Assembly: GCF_021462225.1 (NCBI RefSeq) | Contig: NC_061811.1 | Location: 9,449,663 to 9,513,662, forward strand | Length of the DNA stretch: 64,000 bases | Direction: 5' to 3' | From: Girardinichthys multiradiatus | Lineage: Eukaryota; Chordata; Actinopteri; Cyprinodontiformes; Goodeidae | Part shown: positions 1 to 10,300 of the stretch, piece by piece | Layout of the letters: each line of letters starts with the position of its first letter | Numbering within the stretch: the stretch's first letter is position 1 | Translations under genes and position numbers: made by a program | Notes under the pieces: model-generated | What the model was told of the DNA's origin: nothing | Databases searched by the model: none | What the model saw: the letters and a program-made list of their open reading frames with translations, nothing else

Positions 1-912
1 CCCAGACCTGGACTAAAGCATCCACCAACTCCTGGACAGTCTGTGATGCAACATGATGTTGGTGGATGGAGCGAGACATGATGTCCCAGATGTGCTCAAT
101 CAGATTCAGGTCTGGGGAACGGGCGGGCCAGTCCATAGCTTCAATGTCTTCATCTTGCAGGAACTGCTGACACACTCCAGCCACATGAGGTCTAGCATTG
201 TCCTGCATTAGGAGGAACCCAGGGCCAACCACACCAGCATATGGTCTCACAAGGGGTCTGAGGATCTCATCTCTGTACCTAATGGCAGTCAGGCTACCTC
301 TGGCGAGCACATGGAGGGCCAAATGCCACCCCACACCAATACTGACCCACTGCCAAACCTGTCATGCTGAAGGATGTTGCAGGCAGCAGATCGCTCTCCA
401 TGGTGTCTCCAGACTCTGTCACGTCTGTCACATGTGCTCAGTGTGAACCTGCTTTCATCTGTGAAGAGCACAGGGCACCAGTGGTGAATTTGCAAATCCT
501 GTTGTTCTCTGGCAAATGCCAAGCGTCCTGCACGGTGTTGGGCTGTGAGCACAACCCCCATTTGTGGACGTTGGGCCCTCATACCATCCTCATAGGGTCA
601 GTTTCTAACCGTTTGTGCAGACACATGCACATTTGTGGCCTGCTGGAGGTCATTGTGCAGGGCTCTGGCAGTGCTCCTCCTGTTCCTCCGTGCACAAAGG
701 CGGAGGTAGCGGTGCTGCTGCTGGGTTGTTGTCCTCCTACGGCCTCCTTCACGTCTCCTGGTGTACTGGCCTGTCTCCTGGTAGCGCCTCCAGGCTCTGG
801 ACACTACGCTGACAGACACAGCAAACCTTCTTGCCACAGCTCGCATTGATGTGCCATCCTGGATGATCTGCACTACCTCAGCCACTTGTGTGGGTTGTAG
901 AGTCCGTCTCAT
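1..912 (-). pseudogene. Tc1-like transposase, broken
   Basis: Read on the minus strand from an ATG at 912, the protein has an N-terminal paired-type helix-turn-helix ([15 protein letters not shown]) and a basic linker. A TDESRF motif carries the first catalytic Asp, a QDNARPH motif the second, and SPDLN-IEHIW the Glu, the DD34E layout of Tc1 transposases. An in-frame TGA at about 598-600 and a frame change near 289 break it, so it is not functional. The C-terminus runs off the left edge. Confidence 0.85.
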
Positions 913-1208
913 GCTACCACAAGTGTGAAAGCACCACCAACATTCAAAAGTGACCAAAACATCAGCCAGAAAGCATCGGTACTGAGAAGTGGTCTGTGGT
1001 CTCCACCTGCAGAACCACTCCTTTATTGAGTGTGTCTTGTTAATCGTCAAAGATTTCCCCCTGTTGTCTTTTCCATTTGCACAACAGCTGTGAAATTGAT
1101 TGTTAATCAGTGTTGCTTCCTAAGTGCACAGTTTGATTTCACAGAAGTTTGATTTACTTGAAGTTATATTGGGTTGTTTAAGTGTTCCCTTTATTTTTTT
1201 GAGCGGTG
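1..1208 (-). mobile_element. Tc1-like DNA transposon, truncated by window edge
   Basis: The right-hand end of a Tc1/mariner element lies on the minus strand. It ends with a terminal repeat (a T-rich run followed by GAGCGGTG) next to a TA dinucleotide at 1209-1210, the usual Tc1 target. Inside is a broken Tc1 transposase. The other terminus lies outside the window. It sits just upstream of the probable syne3 promoter. Family assignment rests on the transposase motifs and the TA flank. Confidence 0.85.
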
Positions 1209-1289
1209 TATAATAGAAACTGCCGTCGATAAAAAAACAAAACAGAAGGTGTGTGTACATAAATGATGAAAAATAATTGAAAACATTTC

Positions 1290-1364
1290 TAAATTCCACA
1301 TTCAGCGCTTTGAGTACCTTGTTGCTGAAAAGCGCTATATAAATAAATTTGACTTGACTTAAAA
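1290..1364 (+). repeat. 3' tail of an L2-like LINE or SINE
   Basis: The segment has the pattern 'ctttgagtacctt...gcgctatataaataaa' followed by short TTGACT repeats. This matches the 3' end of the L2-like copy at 61010-61084, which ends in TGAAT repeats. Only the tail is present, as expected of a severely 5'-truncated insertion. Confidence 0.6.
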
Positions 1365-1689
1365 CGGATCATTATTCTTTAATTTCCTTATTTATTGATT
1401 GATGTTGCTATCTATCATAAACTTTATTTTTTTATTTAGCCGTTTAATCTTTGAGGAGCATAATCAAATCATCAACATTGTTTTGTTCCACTTTAATTAC
1501 TCTGTGTTTAATAACACCTGATGCATTTATGAACCACGGCTTCCTCCGTGAATCAGAATCTGAATTATATTTGTCTTTCTTAAATGAACAGCGAAGTGAA
1601 GTTGTTTCCCTACATATTTTTTTTAGATTTTTAAACATTTTTGCTGGCAACTATCTTTAAATTTTTAGTAAGTATTTGTGTAATTATCA

Positions 1690-1842
1690 GTAAGAACGAC
1701 AGCTTCTCTGTAATTTCCGCGTGGTCGGTGAACGCAGCGCAGAGCTCCACTTCCTGTCAGCAGGAAGTTTTCCGTCCTCACCGACCCAGAGTGATTTTAT
1801 AACTCTGCACCAACCGGACAGAACCGCTCGGAACCTGAAGCT
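1690..1842 (+). promoter_or_regulatory. syne3: Probable syne3 promoter and non-coding first exon
   Basis: A relatively GC-rich patch in AT-rich surroundings ends in a good splice donor, GAAGCT|GTGAGTG, at 1842/1843. It holds a perfect inverted repeat of ETS-type sites (ACTTCCTG at 1749-1756, CAGGAAGT at 1761-1768), common in TATA-less vertebrate promoters. No coding start lies in it; the syne3 ATG at 7216 is 14 bp inside the next exon, so an upstream untranslated exon is required. The transcription start cannot be placed. This is inference from sequence context; another upstream exon is possible. Confidence 0.45.
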
Positions 1843-2069
1843 GTGAGTGTCTGTGGTTTGTTTGGACCTGTTTACACACTGTTTGTTTATTGTTCGTTTA
1901 CCAAACAGATAGAGTTCCGGCTACAGCGGCAGCAGCTGCTTGTTGTGTTCCGGGTCTCTAGAGAGAAATCAGCGCTTTGTTTCCTGTCAGAGTCTCTGTT
2001 GCACCCGATCAGCTGAGATCAGAGCTCACCTGTCCGTCAGGCTCAGCTGGCTTAATGTCAAAACACACC

Positions 2070-2077
2070 TGACGTCA
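2070..2077. promoter_or_regulatory. Palindromic CRE-type site
   Basis: TGACGTCA is a perfect cAMP-response element, about 230 bp downstream of the putative first-exon donor. Such sites near promoters often bind CREB/ATF factors. Function here is not shown. Confidence 0.35.
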
Positions 2078-3215
2078 CAGAGCTGCGTCACTCTAACGGT
2101 TGGCCGACAAACTATGGTTTCCAGATGGACTTCCGGTTCTTCCTGCAAACCGAGGAAGGTCAAGATAGAGCTGATGTGCTTCCTGCACAGTTCACTGTTT
2201 CCTCTGATCTTCTGGACAGCTCAGGTAACTCTGTTCCGACCTTTCGGTAACAGAACCGGTCCTCATGTAGTCTCCACAGAGAACGGAGGAGGTCAGGATG
2301 GGTCTGATTTGCCCCAGGAGGTCCGACAGGCCCTGGAATCAGGAGGAGTGACCAGATACAGAACCTGAACAAAGTTCCTGCTTTTTGTCCTTAGACTGCG
2401 TCACACATAGATAACAGTTCAGAGCAGTCATAAAGATTCCGAGTTATAACTCCTTGTCAGATATGGACCCTGCTTCATCTGATTTCAGCAGTTTAGAAAT
2501 AAATTAAGCTGAAAATGTTCAACCTGGTATGAATCAATACGATATTGAAGGATATTAACGGTCCACACCAGTGGTTTAAGTTTCTCAAACAGCTAAATGA
2601 GGTCAAAGGTTCAGCTCAGTTTTTCCATAAATACATGTAACAATAAACTGTAAATGATTTACTGATTTGGCTGCTGCTATCACTAGTGAATACAACTGAA
2701 CAATAAAATTCAACAAAGTTTGCTGACAGCTAAAACGTCATCTTAAAAACAAATAATTACCCTTTCAGAAAAAGTTGAAAACATTAAAAATGTCCAACTT
2801 TTTGTTTTTCACTGTATTAGTCTGTTAATGTTAATTCGAGCTGCAGTCCCGTAGAACAGCCATGTGTTCTCCACAAACAACCACTGTACCTTTTTAATAT
2901 TAAGTTATTTGACTCAGCCAGAGATTAAATACTTTCATCTGCCCTGATCAGTGATCTGTTAGTCAAAATAGTATTTCTTTTATTTGTTTTTATTTAATGT
3001 ATTATAACTCCCACTATTTTTGGGCCATAAACACATGAACTAGTGTACTTTGATGCGTTTGTTTGAATTTAATATTGTAATTCCGATTGGATTTAAAACT
3101 GCTCCCTAAATAAAAATACATGCAACTTATGTTTTTTATTTGGATTAGATTTGTTAGAAGAAAAAAAAACAACAAGTTGAAATCAGCAAATAAGAGCTCA
3201 AAAAATATGAAAATC

Positions 3216-5664
3216 AGGAAAAGAAGTGTTAATGGATGTAAGTCCTTTAGTCGTTTCACCTAGAAAGAAAGAACAGATAAACTCTGAGCCAGTTTTCAAG
3301 GTTAGAGTCTAAAAGAGACCACATAGAGTTAGTCACAGTAAAAGCTCAGCCATGTCTAGGCTGAGGTAGGAGAGAGAAAGGGTTAAACACTAAAATACAG
3401 GGCTATGTGGATCATCGGTAGAGGGTGAGCATTAAGTTGTTGCCAGCAGAAGCTCGGACGATGCCCCTCTCCAGAAAGGTGTCACAAGTAGACACAGAGT
3501 CAGGCCAGGTGCAGCTTCTGGGAAGAGAAAAGAGAGAACATAAAGTTAAAAACTGAAATAACAGCAAATAATGCAATATTGGAGAGTAGTGTGAGAATGT
3601 AGCAAAGAGGGTGAAAGTGGTCATTATGTCCTCCAGCAGCCTAAGCCTATAGCAGCATAACTACACAGATAGTTTCAGTTCAGATTATTTAGTTAAACGG
3701 AGCTTATTTACAACAATGTCGTCTCAAGGAACCCCACAAAGGGTCCCACTGATGGTCATTGTTATACTAAAAACCACAAGGATTAGGATACCTCCCTCTG
3801 TCAGACTGATTATAACCATTGGAAAAGAGAAGGGGTCATACAGGTAGCAGAAATGGAGGGTGTGTTTGCACCTCAACCATAACTGAGCCGGTTTAGGCTA
3901 AACCTGACTCCCCCTTACTCCAACCAACAGGGAGGGAGGAAGGCGGAGGTAAAAAATAAGGAAGATAGCTCAGGATAACCTAAGCCACTCTAACTATAAG
4001 CTTTATCAAAAAGGAAAGTTTTAAGCCTAGCCTTAAAAGTCGACAGGGTGTCTGCCTCACGGACCAAAACTGAGAGCTGGTTCCACAGGAGAGGAGCCTG
4101 ATAACTAAAGGATCTGCCTCCCATTCTACTTCTAGAGACTCTAGGAACCACCAGTAAACCTGCAGTCTGAGAACGAAGTGCTCTGTTAGGAACATATGGA
4201 ACAATCAGATCTCTGATGTATGATGGAGCTAGATCATTAAGGGCTTTATATGTGAGGAGGAGAATTTTAAATTTTATTCTGGATTTAACAGGGAGCCAAT
4301 GAAGGGAAGCTAAAGTAGGAGAAATATGATCTCTCTTTTTAATTTTCATCAGAACTCTTGCTGCAGCATTTTGAATCAGCTGAAGGCTTTTAACTGCATT
4401 TTGTGGACATCCTGATAGTAAAGAATTACAATAGTCCTGCTTTGAAGTAACAAATACATGGACTAGTTTTTCAGCGTCACTCCTCGACAGGATATTTCTA
4501 ATTTTGGCAATGTTCCGGAGATGAAAGAAAGAAATCCTAGAAACCTGTTTAATATGGGATTTAAATGACATGTCCTGGTCAAAAATAACACCAAGGTTTT
4601 TTACTTTATTATCGGAGGTCAATTTAATGCCATCCAGCTTAAGTGATTGACTAAGCAGTTTCTTTTTTAAAGACTCCGGTCCAAAGACAACAACTTCTGT
4701 CTCGTCTGAATTTAGAAGAGAAAAATGTAAAGTCATCCATGTTTTTATGTCTTCAAAACATGCTTGTAGTCTATCTAACTGGTTGGGCTCATCAGGATTT
4801 ATGGATAAGTAAAGCTGAGTATCATCAGCGTAACAGTGAAAATTGATCCTATGCTGCCTGATAATTTTACCTATTTTAAGCATATATATAGTAAAGAGAA
4901 TTGGCCCAAGTACTGAACCCTGTGGTACTCCACAATTAACCCTGGAGTTTAAAGATGATTTATCATTTACATGAACAAACTGGAATCTGTCAGACAGATA
5001 AGATTTAAACCAGCCTAGCACTGTTCCCCTGATCCCTACAGCATATTCCAGCCTTTCTAAGAGAATATTATGGTCGACTGGATCAAATGCAGCACTGAGA
5101 TCTAACAGAACCAGAACAGACACAAGTCCATTATCTGAGGCCATAAGAATATCATTAGTGACTTTCAGCAGAGCTGTTTCAGTGCTATGATGAGCTATGA
5201 AGCCTGACTGAAACTCTTCAAACAGGTCATTGCTGTATAAATGTTCACACATTTGATTAACAACTATTTTCTCAAGAATGTTAGATAAGAATGGAAGATT
5301 GGATATAGGTCTGTAATTTTTCAAGTCATCTCGATCAAGCGAAGGTTTCTTAAGTAAAGGTTTAATTACAACTACCTTAAAAGCCTGTGGTACATATCCA
5401 TTTACTAAGGATAGATTAATCATATCTAAAATGGAGCTGGTAATCAGAGGGAACACTTCCTTAAATAATTTGGTTGGGATTGGGTCTAACATACAAGTTG
5501 AAGGTTTAGATGAAGCTAATATTTCTGATAACTCAGGAAGCTCCACAGGATCAAAACAGTCCAAACACAAATCAGGTTCTACAGTTATTTCCAATGTTGT
5601 CTCACTTGCTGAGGATGAAGTAATCATCTTCGGGAGTATGTCAAAGATTTTCAGGTTCTCTTTT
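3216..5664 (-). mobile_element. L2/CR1-type LINE, 5'-truncated copy
   Basis: This minus-strand copy is closely similar to the + strand element at 56890-61084, from the reverse transcriptase through most of the 3' untranslated region (compare 3250-3300 with 60530-60590). Its 5' end stops near 5664, before the endonuclease, which is the usual result of incomplete target-primed reverse transcription. Similarity also stops near 3216, so the 3' tail seen in the other copy is missing here. It lies antisense in syne3 intron 1. Confidence 0.8.
3990..5627 (-). CDS. LINE reverse transcriptase ORF (5'-truncated, open)
   Basis: An uninterrupted 545-residue frame covers the reverse transcriptase of an L2/CR1-type LINE. 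Visible motifs in order are [42 protein letters not shown] (palm Asp), [12 protein letters not shown], and FHCYADDTQLYL with the catalytic YADD. A C-terminal part with SLHWLPVKSRIKFKILLLTY and ALNDLAPSY follows. The endonuclease is missing, so the first Met is internal to the original ORF2. A single Pro (AAFDP) replaces the Thr of the sister copy. Without endonuclease or promoter it should not be autonomous, though the reading frame is unusually well kept. Confidence 0.8.
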   Translation of the reverse strand: MITSSSASETTLEITVEPDLCLDCFDPVELPELSEILASSKPSTCMLDPIPTKLFKEVFPLITSSILDMINLSLVNGYVPQAFKVVVIKPLLKKPSLDRDDLKNYRPISNLPFLSNILEKIVVNQMCEHLYSNDLFEEFQSGFIAHHSTETALLKVTNDILMASDNGLVSVLVLLDLSAAFDPVDHNILLERLEYAVGIRGTVLGWFKSYLSDRFQFVHVNDKSSLNSRVNCGVPQGSVLGPILFTIYMLKIGKIIRQHRINFHCYADDTQLYLSINPDEPNQLDRLQACFEDIKTWMTLHFSLLNSDETEVVVFGPESLKKKLLSQSLKLDGIKLTSDNKVKNLGVIFDQDMSFKSHIKQVSRISFFHLRNIAKIRNILSRSDAEKLVHVFVTSKQDYCNSLLSGCPQNAVKSLQLIQNAAARVLMKIKKRDHISPTLASLHWLPVKSRIKFKILLLTYKALNDLAPSYIRDLIVPYVPNRALRSQTAGLLVVPRVSRSRMGGRSFSYQAPLLWNQLSVLVREADTLSTFKARLKTFLFDKAYS

Positions 5665-7201
5665 TAGCACGAGAAATAAGATGCCAGAGAGAGGCTGACT
5701 TGACTGCAGCTTTCCCCAGATGAGTGAAGCATAGAGTCGCATGGTGCATCCCCTCCCTCACCTGTTGCTGCACACTGCCAGTCAGCTGGCTGAAAGACGG
5801 CTTCCACTCAAGAAAGTCAAATTCAGGTGTTTGGAAACATTTCCAGCAATGAAAAACAAAGACCTTAAAAAAGCGTAACCCATCACTCTAATGTAGGTAA
5901 CACTGTTTTAAAACTACAGTTAGAAAGCTACAAACGGCATGTCTGTTAAACAGCCGACTGCAGACAGATAGCCCAACTAAACATCCAGCTAATATCCATT
6001 CAGTGTCACTAAGAAGAGCAACACACCAAAAACTGTTTAATATTATGAGAAATTAAAATAAAAGACAAAAACAAATCATTTTAGCAAATGATTCATTTTA
6101 TCTGTGCTTACGTCTATATCAGAATAATGTAAATAATAACATACAAGAATATGTAACATTTTATCTGTAATATACAGTTTGGTCTCATAATTTTGCAGTA
6201 GTTGGAATATTTGTTGCTATTTTGTTTGAAATAAAGCAATTAGATCATGGTATAAATTTGAATTTACATTCTTATTTTGTAACACACCAGATTATCACAC
6301 CATGAGAATCTCAAACTGGTATAAACCTTCTTAAAGGTTTGATTTAACTGGAGAAGCAGGTTAATATTTAGGTTTGAAAGCATTTTCTTGTGGTGAAGAT
6401 ATAAACATTTTATTTTATTAGTTTGATTCGGTTTGACAGATTTGAATCTGAAAGTACGGTGGCTCTGGAAGGACAAATGTCTGTCAAAGTGCATTTGATG
6501 GATGAATTTTTTTCTGTGATGATTCAGAAATACCTGAAGACCAAAATAAACTTTGAGCGGAAACTTTTAGATTGTTTTTAAAGAGTTAAAACACATTTCC
6601 ATCCTGTGATGTTTAACTGTGAGGTAGCAACAATAAAACAGCTGAATTAATAAGAAGCAGCTGAGTTCAGAAACTGATCTGGTTGGTTTTTTAGAGCCAC
6701 AGAAGATGATGTTCGGTGTGTTGGAGCTCTGACTGAAACAGATTGACCATCTGAACCATATTTAAGTCTTAGACTGAGAAACTCTACAGTTGTGGAGTGA
6801 AAATGGGCAGGAGGAATGCTGCTGGGGTTAAAATGAGTCATTCAGTAAACCCGCTAACAGTCTGTTCCCTCTGAAAGGAGAAGTAGTTTTGTTGGCTCCT
6901 CCCAGCTTCGTGTTTCACTGCAGTTTAACTTTTAACGTTCGAGCTGCAGCTCCTGAGGGAACAACGAGTTCCTCAACAGATCTTAACGTCTCTCAGAGCA
7001 TTCCTGGGATATTTTTTCATCCCAGCTCAACAAACTGCAGGAGAATTAATTAAGTTTTTACTCGGAAACAAACAAAAAGAAGAAGAAGAACAATGCAGCC
7101 CTCTGGCTCAAAACCTGAAGGTCTCATCTTCCTGCTTTCACTGCTGCAGCAGCACCACAGCTTCATGTTCTTACTGAATCTAATCTGTTCCCTTTCTGCA
7201 G

Positions 7202-7359
7202 GTTCTGGTCCGGCCATGACCCAGCAGGAGCAGCAGAAGTTCGTAGACCGCTTCCGGGAGGCCCTTGCTTGGATGCAGGACATCCAGGAGCAGCTGAGGG
7301 CCAACGACAACACGGCAGGGCCCCGAGATGCCCTGGAGGCCCGACTCAGGGAGACTGAG
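7202..7359 (+). CDS. syne3: syne3 coding exon 1 (residues 1-48)
   Basis: The acceptor TTTCTGCAG ends at 7201 and the ATG is at 7216; the donor is GAG|GTGAGA and phase is 0. It encodes the start of the first spectrin-like repeat (ALAWMQDIQEQL). Confidence 0.9.
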
Positions 7360-10300
7360 GTGAGATGGGTTTTCTTTGATGGGGTTATGCTTTCTGAGTT
7401 TATTCCGGAGGATTTATTTGGATATGTGAGAAGAGAAACATGTTTATTTATCAAACCCGACCTGTTCTCAGTCATTAAAGGGGGTAGAGATGCAGTTTCA
7501 TCTGTGTTAATTAGAAATCTCAACTCAGTTTGAATCAGTATTCCTAAATCAGCCATAGAAACAGTCTGACAGCTTGTTGCATCGCTGCATGCAGCCACTC
7601 CCGCTGTGGGCGGTGTTCTAGTTGGTGCTGTAGTTAGTAGACGTGTTGCTGCTCCTGCATATTTCAAGTTTCTGATGATGAGCTGCAGGCTGTGGATAAT
7701 CACCATACAGATCTGCTCCTGCAGCTGAGGAGAACATCAACACTATTTTTGTTGTTGAGTCACGGCACCTCCTGTTTTCTGCTCCCGCTGTCACTTCAAG
7801 GCCTCGCCCTGCTGAAAACTGCAGTCAGTCGGCTGTTCTACAGAAACCAGGCAGCAGAACCAGTTTTAATGGCAGAGATGTTCTTGTGTCTGAAGAGAGA
7901 TTATCACAAAGAACTCTTCTTTCTCTATGTTCATCTCAGCAAACATCCAACACACACAGGGATGAAACCTCTTCCCTAAACTTGCTGCAGATGATCTTCC
8001 TTTTCTTTACCTTTAAAGTAAACTCAAAAAATAATTTAAATAATTCTCCGGGCCTCCTGAAGTTCTGTCAATGTTTTTCGTTGCACTTAATGAATCCGAG
8101 GAAGGACATAGAGGGCAGAATAATTGTGAAGTCTAAAAAGCTCTCCAGCAGATGCACCTTAAGTTTGCGTTTACAGATTGCTCATCCAGCTGCCCTCTGC
8201 TGCAGACGTCCCTTATCTCTAATTGTATCTAAACAAAACTCTGCATGTGTTCTGTTGTGCTCAGGTCCACTATTATCTCAGCAGAATCACCGGTTTAATT
8301 TCTGGATCTTTATTATACAGGAATATACCAGCATTACAGAGCTGTTATTCCTGAATGTCGTGATGCATCCCAGCATCACCATAATCCCACCACTGCGTTT
8401 CACGGTGTAGTTTATGTCCTGGATCCATGTGAGCTGAACTTATGTATCTGGTTTAAGCAGAAAAGGTTCTCCACCTCTAATCAGGAATAAGAAACTGAAT
8501 GTCATCACTGAGGTTTATATAGTTTCAAGTTCTTGAAGCTGTCTGAAAAATCGGACGTTTTATGGATCTTTCAGGGTGATGAATCCTGAACATCTGATCA
8601 GGTCATGGCTGAAGTTCAGTTTCTGTCATGCTTTCTAACAGCTCTGTTTAAGGTGGATGGTTGGTGGATGACCGATATACGGTGAAAAGTAGTAGTGTGG
8701 CTTCTAGTGTGTTGTGTTTTATCACCTTTTAGAGGAGATGTCATAGCTATAGCAACATAAAAACAGGAAGAAGGTGGTTAGCTTTCTGTAATACATGAAG
8801 AAGATCTGTTGCTCTTGCAAAGAAAACTTAGTGTAGAAAGGTGTTTGGATTTTAACATTTTCTCCTGTTTTATATGTAGAAAATCTATCATTCGAAGGAT
8901 GAAGGTCAGATGATTGTGGACCAGGTGGTGATGGCAGCAGAGAAGCTTCTGCAGACTGGAGATAAGGAGCTGAGGAACAGCACTAACAGTAAACTGAAGG
9001 AGCTAAAGAGCCAGTGGGAGGAGACCACCACTTCAATCGTCTACTGTCACAGGTAACCTTTGGTGCTTTAGAGGCTACCTTCACTGTGTGATAACATTTT
9101 TTTGTAATTCATCTTCAGTGTGTTGGAGGTACCTTCAGAGTGTTGGAGGGGAGGTTCAGTGTGTTGGAGGTACCTTCAGAGTGTTGGAGATGAGATTCAG
9201 TGTTTTGGAGGTACCTTCGGTGTGTTGGATGTACCTTCAGAGTGTTGGAGGTACCTTCAGAATGCTGAAGGGGAGGTTCAGTGTGTTGGAGGTACCTTCA
9301 GTGTGTTGGAGGTACCTTCAGAGTGTTGGATGTACCTTCAGAGTGTTGGAGATGAGATTCAGTGTGTTGGAGGTGAGGTTCAGTGTGTTGGAGGTGATGT
9401 TCAGTATGTTGGAGGTGATGTTCAGTGTGTTGGAGGTGAGGTTCAGTGTGTTGGAGGTAACGTTCAGAGTGTTGGAGGTAACGTTCAGAGTGTTGGAGGT
9501 ACCTTCGGTTTGTTGGAGGTACCTTCGGTGTGTTGGAGGTACCTTCGATATGTTGGATGTACCTTCAGAGTGTTGGAGGTGAGATTCAGTGTTTTGGAGG
9601 TACCTTCGGTGTGTTGGTAGTACCTTCGATGTGTTGGAGGCACCTTCAGAATGCTGAAGGGGAGGTTCACTGTGTTGGAGGTACCTTCAGAGTGTTGGAG
9701 ATGAGATTCAGTGTTTTGGAGGTACCTTCGGTGTGTTGGTGGTACCTTCGGTGTGTTGGAGGTGAGGTTCAGTGTGTTGGAGGTACCTTCAGAATGCTGG
9801 AGATGAGGTTCAGTGTGTTGGATGTACCTTGAGTGTTGCAGGTACCTTCGGTGTGTTGAAAGGGAGGTTCAGTATGTTGGAGGTACCTTCGATGTGTCTG
9901 AGGTGACGTTCAGTGTGTTGGAGGTACCTTCAGAGTGTTGGAGGTGAGGTACCTTCAGAGTGTTGGAGATGAGATTCAGTGTGTTGGAGGTACCTCCAGA
10001 ATGCTGAAGGGGAGGTTGAGTGTGTTGAAGGTACCTTCAGAGCATTGGAGATGAGATTCAGTGTGTTGGAGGTGAGGATCAGTGTGTTGGAAGTGAGGTT
10101 CAGTGTGTTGGAGGTGATGTTCAGTATGTTGGAGTTGAGGTTCAGTATGTTGGAGGTGAAGTTCAGTGTGTTGGAGGTGAGGTTCAGTATGTTGGAGGTG
10201 AGGTTCAATGTGTTGGAGGTGAGGTTCAGTGTGTTGGAGGTACCTTCAGAGTGTTGGATGTACCTTCAGAATGCTGGAGGTGAGGTTCAGTGTGTTGGAG

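Larger units (their letters stand above)
1843..7201 (+). other. syne3: syne3 intron 1 (5.4 kb)
   Basis: The interval runs from the GTGAGT donor at 1843 to the acceptor TTTCTGCAG ending at 7201. Apart from the antisense L2 copy at 3216-5664 it is AT-rich sequence in which I recognise no gene. Short open frames at 1940-2368 and 6264-6841 have no supporting motifs. Confidence 0.45.

Noticed and set aside
364..849. 161-codon + strand open frame
   Set aside because: It is the reverse shadow of the Tc1 transposase.
5431..5667. 78-codon + strand open frame
   Set aside because: Antisense of the LINE reverse transcriptase.
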